64,000 bases of DNA from Wukongibacter sp050859025 (GCF_050859025.1 NZ_CP138200.1:2170001-2234000); one strand, 5' to 3'; counted from the first letter of the stretch, positions 7,429-17,346 are shown. Made by a program: numbers and translations. Notes: generated by a model from the sequence alone, not told the origin.

Positions 7429-9420
7429 CTAAGCCATCGGTCTAATGCCACTGCGACCTTTTCCGACGCTGATAATATTTTGCTTTCGCAAATAGTTGAT
7501 AATTTTCCTTAGTTTATATTCAGTAATATCATATCCCATTTCTATTAACATTTTATATAAATTCCGTCTCCCCATGCTTCGAATTGAGATGATCTCAAGT
7601 ATTTTTGATACAATTTCTTTTTCATCATCAAATAAAGCTGGTAGGATCTCTTTCTTGTCATTACAGTTATTAGGGAGTACATACCTCATATACGAAGGCA
7701 AGTCATCTAGAGTTAAAATATTTTCTCCCATTAATATCATATATTCAATACAGTTTCTTAATTCTCTAATATTTCCTGGCCACTCATAGTTAATAAGAAA
7801 GGACATTAATTCAGTTGATATTTTTTTCTTACAATTATGTTGAGAGAAGATAGAATCTATTATAATTGGAATATCTTCTTTTCTGTCTTTCAATTGTGGA
7901 AGCTCAATTGTAAAGTTATTAATTCTATAATATAAGTCTTTTCTAAACCTTCCTTTTTCTATTAGCTCCTCTAAAATTACGTTAGTTGCAGCGATAATAC
8001 GAACATTTATAGGGATGATATTTGTACCACCAATTCTCATTACTTCTTTTTCTTGTAATACTCTTAATAATTTCACCTGCATGAGTTGAGAGATACTACT
8101 CAGCTCATCTAAGAAAAGTGTACCGTTGTGAGCTAATTCAAACAAGCCTTTTTTTCCTCCCTTTTTGGCTCCAGTAAAAGCTCCTTCTTCGTAACCAAAC
8201 AATTCACTTTCCAGTAGGTTATCTGTTAGAGCCGCACAGTTGATAGCTAAAAATGGATTATTTTTTCTGATAGAATTATTATGAATGGAATGTGCCATTA
8301 ACTCTTTACCAGTTCCAGTATCGCCAATTATTAGAGTAGTTGTATCTACCATAGAGATTTTTTTTGCTCGTTCGATAGTTTTATGCATTTTCTCACTTCT
8401 ATATATAATATCTTTGAAGCTATATTTGGCAAGATAACCTTTCTTGGCTAATTTTTTTCTTATTCCAATCTCCATGTTTTGAATTTTTTCAGCATCCTTA
8501 ACTATAATGATTGAATTTTCTGTTCCGGGTAAAACATTTAAAGAGCGCTTCGTAACGATTAAATTTTTTTCGAGTTTATCAATGGAAATAAATTTATTTT
8601 CTACAGGACTCATTTTCAATAACTCTGAACAAATTGGCTCTAAAGCTGTCTGATTAAACTTATAATTACAATCTTTCATTTTAAGAAGATTGCATATATG
8701 TCTACTGCAATGGATTATGGAATTGTTTTTATCTGTTATTATAATACCATCATCAATACTTTCTAAGATAGCATTAATATGTATTTGATCTTTTTTTAAA
8801 CTTTTAAGAATATCTGTCATACCATGATTCTTGTGGACAAGAACATCAGAGTATTTGATGATCTTTTTATCTAAGTATACGCTAGGAACCCCCAATTTTG
8901 ATGCTATAGTTGTTATGCTTGAAACATCAATTTTTCTATAACCAATGTCATAAACCTTCTTTATGTCATTAGGGACAAGATTAACTAGTCCAGGTGTTAT
9001 AGCTATATCAATATCAGAAATATTACCAAACTCTATTTCAGGAGCATAAGGGAGTAAATGGATTTTACGTATACCGTATTCATTTAAAAAAGCAGCCAAT
9101 GATATAGCTGTATACTCTTTGTAATCGACTAGAAGCACCCGTGTACCGATAGGAATGTTCTTCAATATTTCTATATTGCTTTTATAAAAAGAAAAATCCA
9201 AATAGACTACTTCAGAATCCTCAGGAATGAGACTTCTCACATAATGATAGATTACTTGATTGGAAACAACAATTAAGTCCCCATCAACTTTTTCAGTTAT
9301 ATTGTTGTTCTTTAAACTAATACCTTCAACATGAAATAAATCACCAAAGAAAAACTTTAGGTTCTCCACATACTTTTCAGCCGCCTGCAGTTCAATGGCA
9401 ATTACTTTAATTTTTTTCAT
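7429..9420 (-). CDS. Sigma-54 activator with PrpR_N, PAS and AAA+ domains
   Basis: 663 aa enhancer-binding protein. Residues 1-190 look like a PrpR_N sensory domain. A PAS-like domain follows (about 205-310). The AAA+ core has Walker A GDTGTGKE (366-373), the sigma-54 contact loop GAFTGAKKGG (413-422) and Walker B GTLFLDE (433-439), then VRIIAATN. The last 90 residues are not a standard Fis-type HTH but contain a plausible winged helix (MGRRNLYKML.., ITEYKLRKII). It is transcribed away from the deacylase operon at 9700, whose promoter has a -24/-12 element, so it probably activates that operon when a ligand binds PrpR_N. Sigma-54 itself is not in the window. The start ATG at 9420 follows AAGGAGATGA. 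Confidence 0.93.
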   Translation of the reverse strand: MKKIKVIAIELQAAEKYVENLKFFFGDLFHVEGISLKNNNITEKVDGDLIVVSNQVIYHYVRSLIPEDSEVVYLDFSFYKSNIEILKNIPIGTRVLLVDYKEYTAISLAAFLNEYGIRKIHLLPYAPEIEFGNISDIDIAITPGLVNLVPNDIKKVYDIGYRKIDVSSITTIASKLGVPSVYLDKKIIKYSDVLVHKNHGMTDILKSLKKDQIHINAILESIDDGIIITDKNNSIIHCSRHICNLLKMKDCNYKFNQTALEPICSELLKMSPVENKFISIDKLEKNLIVTKRSLNVLPGTENSIIIVKDAEKIQNMEIGIRKKLAKKGYLAKYSFKDIIYRSEKMHKTIERAKKISMVDTTTLIIGDTGTGKELMAHSIHNNSIRKNNPFLAINCAALTDNLLESELFGYEEGAFTGAKKGGKKGLFELAHNGTLFLDELSSISQLMQVKLLRVLQEKEVMRIGGTNIIPINVRIIAATNVILEELIEKGRFRKDLYYRINNFTIELPQLKDRKEDIPIIIDSIFSQHNCKKKISTELMSFLINYEWPGNIRELRNCIEYMILMGENILTLDDLPSYMRYVLPNNCNDKKEILPALFDDEKEIVSKILEIISIRSMGRRNLYKMLIEMGYDITEYKLRKIINYLRKQNIISVGKGRSGIRPMA

Positions 9421-9623
9421 CTAGGTCATCTCCTTAAGATTTTAACTTTTATCTAACAATTGAATCAAAGGGATGATTAAAGGGTGCAAAATAGAGTTTG
9501 ATAACCCCGTTAAACGTCCTAAATAAATCTATTTAGTTACATTATATCTAAAATTATGTCAAAAAAACATATGAGATGCTAAAGAAATAACGATTTTTAT
9601 AAGATAATTACTTGTTTCTGTAT

Positions 9624-9640
9624 TGGCATATATTTTGCTT
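9624..9640 (+). promoter_or_regulatory. Sigma-54 (-24/-12) promoter
   Basis: TTGGCATATATTTTGCTT has the GG (9625-9626) and GC (9637-9638) dinucleotides exactly ten bases apart, with the TTGGCA and TTTGC context. It lies about 60 bp before the deacylase start and faces the divergent sigma-54 activator gene. Confidence 0.85.
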
Positions 9641-9699
9641 ATATAGATAGCTGTACAGTAAAATAATTGATGTATTTAATTAGACAAGGAGGATTTACT

Positions 9700-10677
9700 A
9701 TGAAGAAAGAAATTAAACTTGATGAAATGATTTTGAAGGAAGGTAAGCGAACTAATGGATATATAAATTATGGTATTAAACCAGATGGTTCTAACTTTCG
9801 AATACCAGTAAGCATTATAGGAGGTACAGACGATGGACCTACTTTACTAGTTGATGCTTGTACTCATGGAGATGAATATGAAGGCGCTGAAGCTATTATA
9901 AAGCTATTGAAGTATTTTGAAAAGAATGATATCAAAGGTACACTCGTAGGTGTCCCGGCCCTTAATTTTGAAGCTTTTAGCTATATTAGTCGTTCATCAA
10001 TAACAGATGATTTAAATCTAAATAGAATTTTTCCAGGTGATAGTAAAAAATATATCACTCAAAGATTAGCTGATGTTTATATGAATAGAGTGGTAAAGAA
10101 CGTAGACTATGTCATTACTTTTCATGGTGGCGGAGATGTACTTCATCTAGAACCAATTATAGGATATCTCCCAGGAGATGATGATGTTAGTAAGAAAACA
10201 AAAGAAATGGCTAGGGCCTTCAATGTTAAATATAATTGGAAAATGCAGAACTTGCCTTTTAATGGCGTTACAGCTGTAGAATATAGAAGACATTTAGGTG
10301 TACCTACTATTTTACCAGAAGTAGGATCACATTGTGATAGATTACAAAATCGAGAAAATAATGTAGAAACTTGCTATATAGGTATAATGAATGTTATGAA
10401 GCATCTAGGAATGATTGATGGAATAGTAGACTATAGAGAAGATATAATGGATGTGGAGCTAAATTATCTACATGCAAATAATGGAGGGATTCAAAAATTA
10501 ATTAGAAGAGAAAATGAAATTGTGGAGAAAGGAGAATTACTAGCTGAAATTACTGATGTGTTTGGAAATAGAATAGAAGAATTAAGAGCACCATATCGTG
10601 GGATTGTTATTGGTTTTTGGAGTATACCTGTTATTAGACCTGGAGATTGGTGGTACTTATTTGGTAAAATTTTATAA
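9700..10677 (+). CDS. AstE/AspA family zinc deacylase
   Basis: 325 aa. Zinc-binding HGDE (56-59, HxxE), a downstream ITFHGG histidine, DDLNLNRIFPG and PEVGSHC mark the succinylglutamate desuccinylase/aspartoacylase family. This M14-like fold cleaves N-acyl groups from amino acids. The C-terminal third has a lipoyl-like beta segment ending PVIRPGDWWYLFG, usual in the family. The start ATG at 9700 has AAGGAGG (9686-9692); upstream in-frame ATGs have no ribosome site. It is first gene of the sigma-54 operon with two membrane proteins and an M20 amidohydrolase, which suggests import and hydrolysis of N-acylated amino acids. The exact substrate cannot be read from the sequence. Confidence 0.85.
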   Translation: MKKEIKLDEMILKEGKRTNGYINYGIKPDGSNFRIPVSIIGGTDDGPTLLVDACTHGDEYEGAEAIIKLLKYFEKNDIKGTLVGVPALNFEAFSYISRSSITDDLNLNRIFPGDSKKYITQRLADVYMNRVVKNVDYVITFHGGGDVLHLEPIIGYLPGDDDVSKKTKEMARAFNVKYNWKMQNLPFNGVTAVEYRRHLGVPTILPEVGSHCDRLQNRENNVETCYIGIMNVMKHLGMIDGIVDYREDIMDVELNYLHANNGGIQKLIRRENEIVEKGELLAEITDVFGNRIEELRAPYRGIVIGFWSIPVIRPGDWWYLFGKIL

Positions 10678-10703
10678 TAATTTAACTAATATAAGCTTTT
10701 GCT

Positions 10704-10802
10704 TATAGGGATTTGAGTAAATACTTTAATTTATACATATCAAAAATACCCAGAAGCATCGGATATTTTGGTATGTATAAATTAAGATTTACTTGATCTA
10801 TA
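10704..10802. repeat. MITE-like family 1, copy A
   Basis: A 99-bp imperfect palindrome starting TATAGGGAT and ending GATCTATA, with inner arms TTTATACATATCAAAAAT and GGATATTTTGGTATGTATAAA. It sits between the deacylase and DUF5058 genes without a terminator T-run. Related copies are at 20393, 36776 and 40993. Confidence 0.75.
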
Positions 10803-10841
10803 TATTAGTTTAAATAATTAAAATTAAAGGAGGATTTGCTT

Positions 10842-11537
10842 ATGGATTATTTACAAGTTGCCAATAGCCCTTTACTCTGGATAGCCTGCGGACTTTGTGT
10901 AGGACTAGTACTGTTTCAATCAGCTTTGTTTGTCAGAAAATCTTTAGCGATGAGTAGGAAGTTAGATATCAATGACTCACAGGTAAAAAGTGCAGTAAAG
11001 AGTAGTGTAACAGCCTCAATAGGACCTTCTCTAGCGATATTGGCTGGTATGGTATCGTTATTAGTAGCTATGGGTGGACCGATATCTTGGTTTAGATTAT
11101 CATATATAGGTTCTGTTGCATTTGAATTGATGGCAGCTGGATTTGGTGCCGAAGCATCAGGAGTAACACTTGGAGGACCAGATATGAATGTAACTGCCTT
11201 TGCTGCCGGAGTATGGGTTATGACCCTTGGATCAATCGGATGGGTATTATTTACTGCATTAGCAACCCATAAACTTGATAAATTTAGATATGTTTTAGCA
11301 GGAGGTAAAAAGGCCTTATTACCTATTGTTTCTGCAGGAGCTATGTGCGGAGCTTTTGCTTATCTAAGCATTGATAGAATATTTAGATTTGACAATCAAA
11401 CTACAGCTGCCTTAGTAGGTTTTGGAGTTATGGTTGCATTTATGAGATATAACAAGGGAAAAGAGAAGCAATGGATTAAAGAATGGGCATTAACTATATC
11501 GATGTTTATTGGAATGATAGTATCCGTAATATTTTAG
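10842..11537 (+). CDS. DUF5058 family membrane protein
   Basis: 231 aa with about six hydrophobic segments spread along the chain (near 10-30, 60-80, 90-110, 125-145, 160-180 and 210-230). It is recognised as DUF5058-like by overall pattern, with the N-terminal MDYLQVANSPLLWIACGL and SSVTASIGPSLAILAGMVSLL. The start ATG at 10842 follows AAAGGAGGATTTGCTT. The next gene, 19 bp away, is another membrane protein. The pair sits between two hydrolases in a sigma-54 operon, so a two-subunit permease for the hydrolase substrate is the likely role. No transport activity is established for this family to my knowledge. Confidence 0.65.
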   Translation: MDYLQVANSPLLWIACGLCVGLVLFQSALFVRKSLAMSRKLDINDSQVKSAVKSSVTASIGPSLAILAGMVSLLVAMGGPISWFRLSYIGSVAFELMAAGFGAEASGVTLGGPDMNVTAFAAGVWVMTLGSIGWVLFTALATHKLDKFRYVLAGGKKALLPIVSAGAMCGAFAYLSIDRIFRFDNQTTAALVGFGVMVAFMRYNKGKEKQWIKEWALTISMFIGMIVSVIF

Positions 11538-11555
11538 AGATTAGGAGGGAATGGC

Positions 11556-12266
11556 ATGGGAAATACTGAAAAAAAAATAGAAGTAGCGGTTTATGACCAA
11601 GAATACATTCCTTATATAGTAAAATTGGGAAGAATAACGAATCTTATTGGTGTACTATTAGCTTTTACACCGGCATTAGTATTAACTTTTATTTATAATA
11701 TTAAACCATCTTTTAGCGTTGTATTAGCTGGATTTGTTATGCAAGCAAGCGTTAGTGGAATTTTCTGGTTTGTTGAACCTATATCCTATTTTCCCGTTTT
11801 AGGGATTCCAGCCACCTATATGGCATTTTTATCAGGAAATATAGGGAATTTACGGCTACCGGCATCAGTTGCAGCACAAGAAGCGGCAAATGTTAAACCG
11901 GGAACAGAGCAAGGCACAATTATCGCCACTTTAGGTGTAGCTATTTCAATTATTGTTAATATTGTCATGTTAACAGTAGGAGTTATTTTAGGGGCTTCTG
12001 TATTAAGTAAGCTGCCTAAAGGTGTAATAGCAGCGTTAAATAATATATTGCCAGCTTTATTTGGGGCAATGTTAGGGCAGCAATTTTCACACAATCCAAA
12101 GATCGGAACTGTTGCTGTTATTCTTGCAAGTAGCATGATAGCACTTAACAAATTTGGTTTCTTATCTTTCCTACCAGGATATCCTGTTTATGCTGTAATT
12201 ATTGTATCGGTATTTGGAAGTATTTTAATTGGTAAAAAACTTAACAAAGATAAATTTGTAGAATAA
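11556..12266 (+). CDS. Multi-spanning membrane protein, partner of DUF5058
   Basis: 236 aa with about six membrane segments. The middle is Gly/Pro-rich (GIPATYMAFLSGNIGNLRLPAS around 88-109), followed by AAQEAANVKPGTEQGTIIATLG. I do not recognise a named family. The start ATG follows TTAGGAGGGAATGGC. Its tight linkage to the DUF5058 gene upstream and an M20 hydrolase downstream suggests a bipartite permease. The conserved-looking SGNIGNLRLP loop could be a substrate or subunit contact, which is inference. Confidence 0.6.
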   Translation: MGNTEKKIEVAVYDQEYIPYIVKLGRITNLIGVLLAFTPALVLTFIYNIKPSFSVVLAGFVMQASVSGIFWFVEPISYFPVLGIPATYMAFLSGNIGNLRLPASVAAQEAANVKPGTEQGTIIATLGVAISIIVNIVMLTVGVILGASVLSKLPKGVIAALNNILPALFGAMLGQQFSHNPKIGTVAVILASSMIALNKFGFLSFLPGYPVYAVIIVSVFGSILIGKKLNKDKFVE

Positions 12267-12308
12267 TGTGTAAAAAATATTTGAAATTTAGAAGAGAGGA
12301 GAATAGAG

Positions 12309-13691
12309 TTGTCCAAAAAACAATTATTTGATAATATTGACCAAAAAGAAAAAGATTTAAAGGAAATGGCAAGTAAAATTTGGAAATATGCAGAAGGTCC
12401 ATTTAAAGAAGTCAAATCGTCTAAATTACAAAAAGATTACTTAAAGAGTAAAGGCTTTACCATTAAAGGTGTTCCAAATGTTGAAGCAGCATTTATAGCT
12501 GAATTTGGGGAATGTAAACCAATACTAGGAATTTTAGGAGAATACGATGCTCTTCCTGGAATGTCACAAAAAATTTCTGAGAGAAAAGAAGCTGTTAATG
12601 GTGCCGAGTTCGGACACGGTTGCGGACATAATCTTTTGGGTACTGGCGGAGTTGGTGCTGTTGAAGCCCTAAAAGAAATTATGATAAATGAGAACCTACA
12701 AGGTACTATTCGTTATTACGGATGTCCTGGAGAGGAAACTTTATCAGGAAAGGTACTTATGGCAAGAGAAGATATTTTTAACGACCTTGATGCTTGTGTT
12801 ACTTGGCATCCTGCTAGTATGAATGTAGTTTGGGGATGTAGTTTTCTGGCATTAAATTCTATGAAATTTAGGTTTAAAGGTATACCTGCCCATGCAGCAG
12901 CTGCTCCTCAGGCAGGAAGAAGTGCCCTAGATGCTGTAGAACTTATGAATGTTGGAGCCAATTATTTGAGAGAACATATTATTCAGGAAGCTAGAGTACA
13001 TTATGTCATCACGAATGGTGGATTAGCGCCAAATATTGTTCCAGATAATGCAGAAGTTTAGTATTTTGTTAGAGCTCCAAAGAGAGCAGATGTAAAAGAA
13101 ATTACGGAAAGACTTTATAAGATTGCAAAAGGTGCAACATTAATGACAGAGACAGAAATGGAGTTTGAATTAGTGGCTGGATGCTATGATGTTATGCCAA
13201 ATGATTTACTTAGCAAATTAATGCATTCAAATATGGTGGAGGCAGGTCCACCAAAGTTTACGGAAGAAGATTATATGTTTGCTGAAAAACTTTCTAAGGC
13301 AACGACAAAAGAAGAAAAAAAGAAAGTTATGGAAACTTATTTTGCTCCAGATTGGATATTAGATCAGGTATTATGTAGTGAAATTATGGAAGTGAACGAC
13401 AAGGATAAGATAATGGCTGGATCTACTGATGCGGGGGATGTCAGCTATATAACAGCATTTGCTCAAATAACAGCCGCAACTTGGCCAATAGGAACGGCAG
13501 CTCATACTTGGAAGGCAACAGCTTCATCGGGGTCTGGAATAGGTCTAAATGCTATGATGTTTGCTTCCAAGACAATGGCGGGTACGGTTTATGACTTATT
13601 AAAAGATACTTCTCTTATTAATCAAGCCAAGAAAGAATTTAAAAAATCAAAAGGTGAATTTGAGTATGTTTCTCCATATGATGAGATCTAA
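12309..13691 (+). pseudogene. M20 amidohydrolase (AbgB-like) interrupted by one TAG
   Basis: The reading frame codes for 460 aa except for a single TAG at 13059-13061. Both parts are in the same frame with no indel. The first 250 codons carry GEYDALPG, HGCGHNLLGTG and PGEETLSGK, the metal-binding motifs of M20 amidohydrolases related to AbgB/HipO. After the stop the frame resumes YFVRAPKRADV and ends with AGSTDAGDVSY and AAHTWKA typical of the C-terminal catalytic domain. The stop falls at NAEV-stop-YFVRAP, where the family usually has Trp, so TGG to TAG is the simplest event. The TTG start at 12309 follows GAGGAG by seven bases. It could be a recent nonsense mutation, an assembly error, or suppressed amber; the rest is undecayed. 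Confidence 0.85.
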
Positions 13692-13855
13692 TGTATAGTT
13701 AAATGTTGCCATAATAATGAACATCGTAATTTACTATATTTTATCGAAAATGGTCAAATGTTTTTATGCAGATATAAATAGTAGTGAGAATGCAATAAAA
13801 GGCTTGATGTTTTTTCCTCTATGGCGGACAATAATAAAACATAAAAATAAAACAT

Positions 13856-13892
13856 AAAAAAATCACCTGTGAATTGACACAGGTGATTTTTT
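13856..13892. terminator. Bidirectional terminator
   Basis: AAAAAATCACCTGTG / CACAGGTGATTTTTT stem with a 6-nt loop between the convergent M20 and AbgT genes; A-run and T-run flank it, so it can serve both strands. Confidence 0.92.
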
Positions 13893-13900
13893 ATGTTTTA

Positions 13901-15442
13901 TTATTGCGCTAAGTGTATAAATGCATCTGGTCCTATTGGCGCTCCTGTTATATACCAGAATACTAATAATAGAGTCCATCCTAATAAGAACATTATTGAG
14001 TATGGAACCATTGTAGATATTAAAGTACCGATTCCTGTATCTTCATCATATTTTTGTGCAAATACAACGATTACAGCAAAATATGACATAAGAGGAGTGA
14101 TTATATTAGTACATGAATCACCAATACGGTATGCTAATTGAGTAAACTCTGGTGTAAATCCTAATTGGTACATCATTGGAACAAATACAGGAGCCATGAT
14201 TCCCCATTTTGCTGATGCTGAACCGATGAAAAGGTTTATAAATCCAGCAACTATTATGAATCCTAAGATTAGAGGAAGCCCTGTAAAACCTATAGATTCT
14301 AAGAAGTTTGCACCACTTACAGCTAATATGATACCTAGGTTAGTATACGAGAAGTATTTAATAAACTGAGCAGCGAAGAAAGATAAAACTAAGTATCCTC
14401 CCATTGTTGCCATAGATTTACTCATAAACTTAACTACATCTTTGTCATTTCTAACGTTTCCAGAAGCAATACCAAATGCTAAACCTGGAATAAGGAAGAA
14501 CAGCATTATTGTAGGAACTAGTCCATTATAAGTAAAATCCTTTAAGCTACCATCTATCTTTAGGATAGCGTTTTCAGGTATTGTTAAGAATAATAATACG
14601 GCAGCAAATACTAATAGAGATATACCAGCAGCTACTAGACCTTTTTTCTCTTCTTTAGTAACTTCCATTGTTTCATCTGGTGTACTACCTTTATACTCTC
14701 CAAGTCTAGGTTCTACTATTCTTTCAGTTACAAAGGTACCTAATAGAGTTATTAAGAATGTAGAAGCAACCATAAAGTAGTAGTTTGAAGTAGGTAAGAT
14801 TGAAAGACTAATACCACCAGCAGTTAAAGCTTCGTTAGTGATACCTGTTAATAATGGGTCTAATGTACCTAATAAAAGGTTAGCTGAGAACCCACCTGAT
14901 ACACCGGCAAATGCAGCTGCCATACCTGCAAGTGGATGACGCTTAAAGCTTAAGAATACTATAGCACCAAGTGGAACTAATACAACGTATCCAGCATCAG
15001 ATGCTATGTTAGACATTACCCCTGCGAATACAACTACTGCAGTTATAAGTCTCTTTGGAGTACTTAATACTAGCTTCTTTAATGATGCGTTAATAAGTCC
15101 TGTCCCTTCAGCAACACCAACACCAAGCATTGCAACTAATACTGTACCCAGTGGATGGAATCCAGTAAAGTTACTAGTTGCAGAGTTAATCATGAACCTT
15201 AATCCCTCAGCATTAAGTAGAGAAATAGCTTCTACTGTTTTTTCAGTTTTGAACTTTGCATCGTAGAAGTTTACAGTTAGACCTGCACGAGAACAAATCT
15301 CAGAAATAATAATGATTGCAAAGGCAAATAATGCAAATAATGTTACTGGATGAGGTAATTTATTACCTGCTTTTTCAACTCCGTCAAGAAAGAAATTGAA
15401 TAAACCTTTTTTCTTTGACGCTTTTTTAGCTTGTACAGCCAT
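13901..15442 (-). CDS. AbgT family transporter
   Basis: 513 aa, the family's usual length, with about 11-13 membrane segments. Diagnostic stretches are HPLGTVLVAMLGVGVAEGTGLI (about 92-113), SNIASDAGYVVLVPLGA and SAKWGIMAPVFVPMMYQLG with SCTNIITPLMSYF near the C-terminus. E. coli AbgT imports p-aminobenzoyl-glutamate for hydrolysis by AbgAB; other members export sulfonamides. The gene converges on an operon with an AbgB-like amidohydrolase, which favours uptake of acyl-amino acids or dipeptides. The start ATG at 15442 follows AAGGAGGAGACAAA. No sigma-54 element is visible upstream. Confidence 0.93.
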   Translation of the reverse strand: MAVQAKKASKKKGLFNFFLDGVEKAGNKLPHPVTLFALFAFAIIIISEICSRAGLTVNFYDAKFKTEKTVEAISLLNAEGLRFMINSATSNFTGFHPLGTVLVAMLGVGVAEGTGLINASLKKLVLSTPKRLITAVVVFAGVMSNIASDAGYVVLVPLGAIVFLSFKRHPLAGMAAAFAGVSGGFSANLLLGTLDPLLTGITNEALTAGGISLSILPTSNYYFMVASTFLITLLGTFVTERIVEPRLGEYKGSTPDETMEVTKEEKKGLVAAGISLLVFAAVLLFLTIPENAILKIDGSLKDFTYNGLVPTIMLFFLIPGLAFGIASGNVRNDKDVVKFMSKSMATMGGYLVLSFFAAQFIKYFSYTNLGIILAVSGANFLESIGFTGLPLILGFIIVAGFINLFIGSASAKWGIMAPVFVPMMYQLGFTPEFTQLAYRIGDSCTNIITPLMSYFAVIVVFAQKYDEDTGIGTLISTMVPYSIMFLLGWTLLLVFWYITGAPIGPDAFIHLAQ

Positions 15443-15708
15443 TTTGTCTCCTCCTTATAAAATAATAATTAGGTCATATATTGTTTAACCAATAATTATT
15501 ATAATAGAAAAGCGTAGGAAAATGTTTTTTTATCACTTATTTCTCTGAAAGAAAATATAAAAAAGTCCGATATTTGAGGTTTATTAAGACGTATTTCTCC
15601 AAAAACTATAGATAAAATTAATTACAATAACCTGATAAATTCCTATATTCTTATAAAAAATTACAAGATTAGAGTTTTTCTGATAAAATAATATGGGGGG
15701 GTAAAAAG

Positions 15709-17343
15709 ATGAGAAATATTAAATGGCTTGCAATGGGTAGTGGAATTACGATAATTTTATGGATCATACTTACTGCATTGAACTTTAAAATAGATGATTT
15801 TGTATATATAACAAAAGAACTATTTAAGGATGATAAAGAGGAAAAAGTACTAGTCATTGGTAGGGCTAACTCTTCTATTGGTTTAGATCCAGCAGTTGTA
15901 ACAGATTATGACTCTCTAAAGGTTACGATAAATATTTATGATAATTTAGTTAAGTACGATAAAGGAGGTGTTAGCATTGTACCTGCCTTAGCAGAGAGTT
16001 GGAATATGAGTGAAAATGGACTGATTTGGCAGTTCAAAATAAGGAAGGGTATTTTTTTCCATGATGGAACCCCCTTAGACGCACAGGCTATAGCTTTCAA
16101 TTTTAATCGGTGGATGGATGAAAGCAGTATATACCATGCAGGTTATTTTAGCTATTGGAATATTAGCTTCGGAGGATTTCCTGGCATTGTAAAACAAGTG
16201 ACAGCATTGTCAGATGAAGTCCTAGAAATTAGACTAAAAAAGCCTTATGCCCCTTTTCTAGGTATACTAACGATGCCAGCATTTGGGATTGCAAGTCCAG
16301 AGGCAATCATGACATTCAATGAAAATCTAAAACAACATCCTGTTGGGACTGGCCCATTTATCTTTGAAACTTGGGATGATGACGGGACTATTACATTGAA
16401 ACGTAATGACAACTATTGGGGAATCAAAGCAAAGGTGGACAAAGTTGTATTTGAGACTATACCAGATAAAAAAGAAAGACTAGAGTCTTTAAAATCTGGA
16501 AAAGTTCATATTATTGATTTGTTGACGAAGAATGAGATGGACACGGTAGGAAAGGATAAAGATTTGTTGTTATTAAGTAGACCATATTTTAATATAGGAT
16601 ACTTAGCTATGAATATGAATAATGAATATCTTAATTTGAGAGAAGTACGTCAGGCTATAGGTCACTTGCTGGATCGTGATAGGATGATGGCTGAAGCATT
16701 TGATGAGCTGTCAAAATCGGCGAATTCATTTTTACCGCCAGTGATTTGGGGACATAACGAGACTATCAAGGCACTAGACTATGATGTAAATAAAGCAAAA
16801 AGAATGCTAAGATCAGTGGGATTATCGGATGGTTTTAAATTAGAACTGGTGGTCATGGATTTACCAAGAAAATATTTCCCTAAGCCTATTTTATTGGCAG
16901 AATATATTAAAGAAAGTCTTTCTAAGGCAAATATTTCCGTAGATGTATCTATAGAACCTTGGGAAAAAGTAATTAAGCGACAAAATAAAGGGAACTATGA
17001 TATAATACTAGCCGGTTGGAATGGAGACATATTAGATCCCGATAATTTTCTTTATACAATGTTTGCATCGGAAAACTTAAAACAAGGTCTTTCCAACAAT
17101 TATTCTTATTACAGAGATCCTCAGGTAGATTTTCTATTGAATCAAGCGAGAGAAGCTACCGATAAGGCCTTTCGAGCGAGTTTATACAGAGAAGTACAAG
17201 AATTGATTCACAAAGACACTCCGTCAATACCATTAGCACATACAATGACTCCTATTGGTATTCGAAAGAATGTTGTAGGATATGTACCAAATACTAATGG
17301 TCAAGAAGTACTCAACATAGTTGATGTAAAGAATGGAGAATAA
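15709..17343 (+). CDS. Family 5 ABC-type substrate-binding protein, membrane-anchored
   Basis: 544 aa. An N-terminal hydrophobic helix (5-27) has no lipobox Cys, so it is a signal anchor rather than a lipoprotein. The mature part has the SBP_bac_5 pattern: LDPAVVTDYDS, NIYDNLVKYD, PALAESWNMSENGLIWQFKIRKGIFFHDGTPL and HPVGTGPFIFETW, as in peptide and nickel binding proteins. The start ATG follows GGGGGGT. No permease or ATPase genes follow; a DUF6305 gene comes 3 bp later, then a histidine kinase and response regulator. It may therefore be an extracytoplasmic sensor for the kinase instead of a transporter component. That role is inference. Confidence 0.9.
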   Translation: MRNIKWLAMGSGITIILWIILTALNFKIDDFVYITKELFKDDKEEKVLVIGRANSSIGLDPAVVTDYDSLKVTINIYDNLVKYDKGGVSIVPALAESWNMSENGLIWQFKIRKGIFFHDGTPLDAQAIAFNFNRWMDESSIYHAGYFSYWNISFGGFPGIVKQVTALSDEVLEIRLKKPYAPFLGILTMPAFGIASPEAIMTFNENLKQHPVGTGPFIFETWDDDGTITLKRNDNYWGIKAKVDKVVFETIPDKKERLESLKSGKVHIIDLLTKNEMDTVGKDKDLLLLSRPYFNIGYLAMNMNNEYLNLREVRQAIGHLLDRDRMMAEAFDELSKSANSFLPPVIWGHNETIKALDYDVNKAKRMLRSVGLSDGFKLELVVMDLPRKYFPKPILLAEYIKESLSKANISVDVSIEPWEKVIKRQNKGNYDIILAGWNGDILDPDNFLYTMFASENLKQGLSNNYSYYRDPQVDFLLNQAREATDKAFRASLYREVQELIHKDTPSIPLAHTMTPIGIRKNVVGYVPNTNGQEVLNIVDVKNGE

Positions 17344-17346
17344 TAA

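Noticed and set aside
10704..10802. Palindrome between deacylase and DUF5058 genes as a terminator
   Set aside because: It lacks a T-run and matches three other dispersed copies, so a mobile palindrome explains it better.
12188..12415. Reverse ORF overlapping the M20 start
   Set aside because: No ribosome site, and it lies on the opposite strand of two supported genes.
13059..13061. TAG as a pyrrolysine codon
   Set aside because: The position is Trp in the family rather than Lys, and no pyl genes are visible in the window; a nonsense change is simpler.
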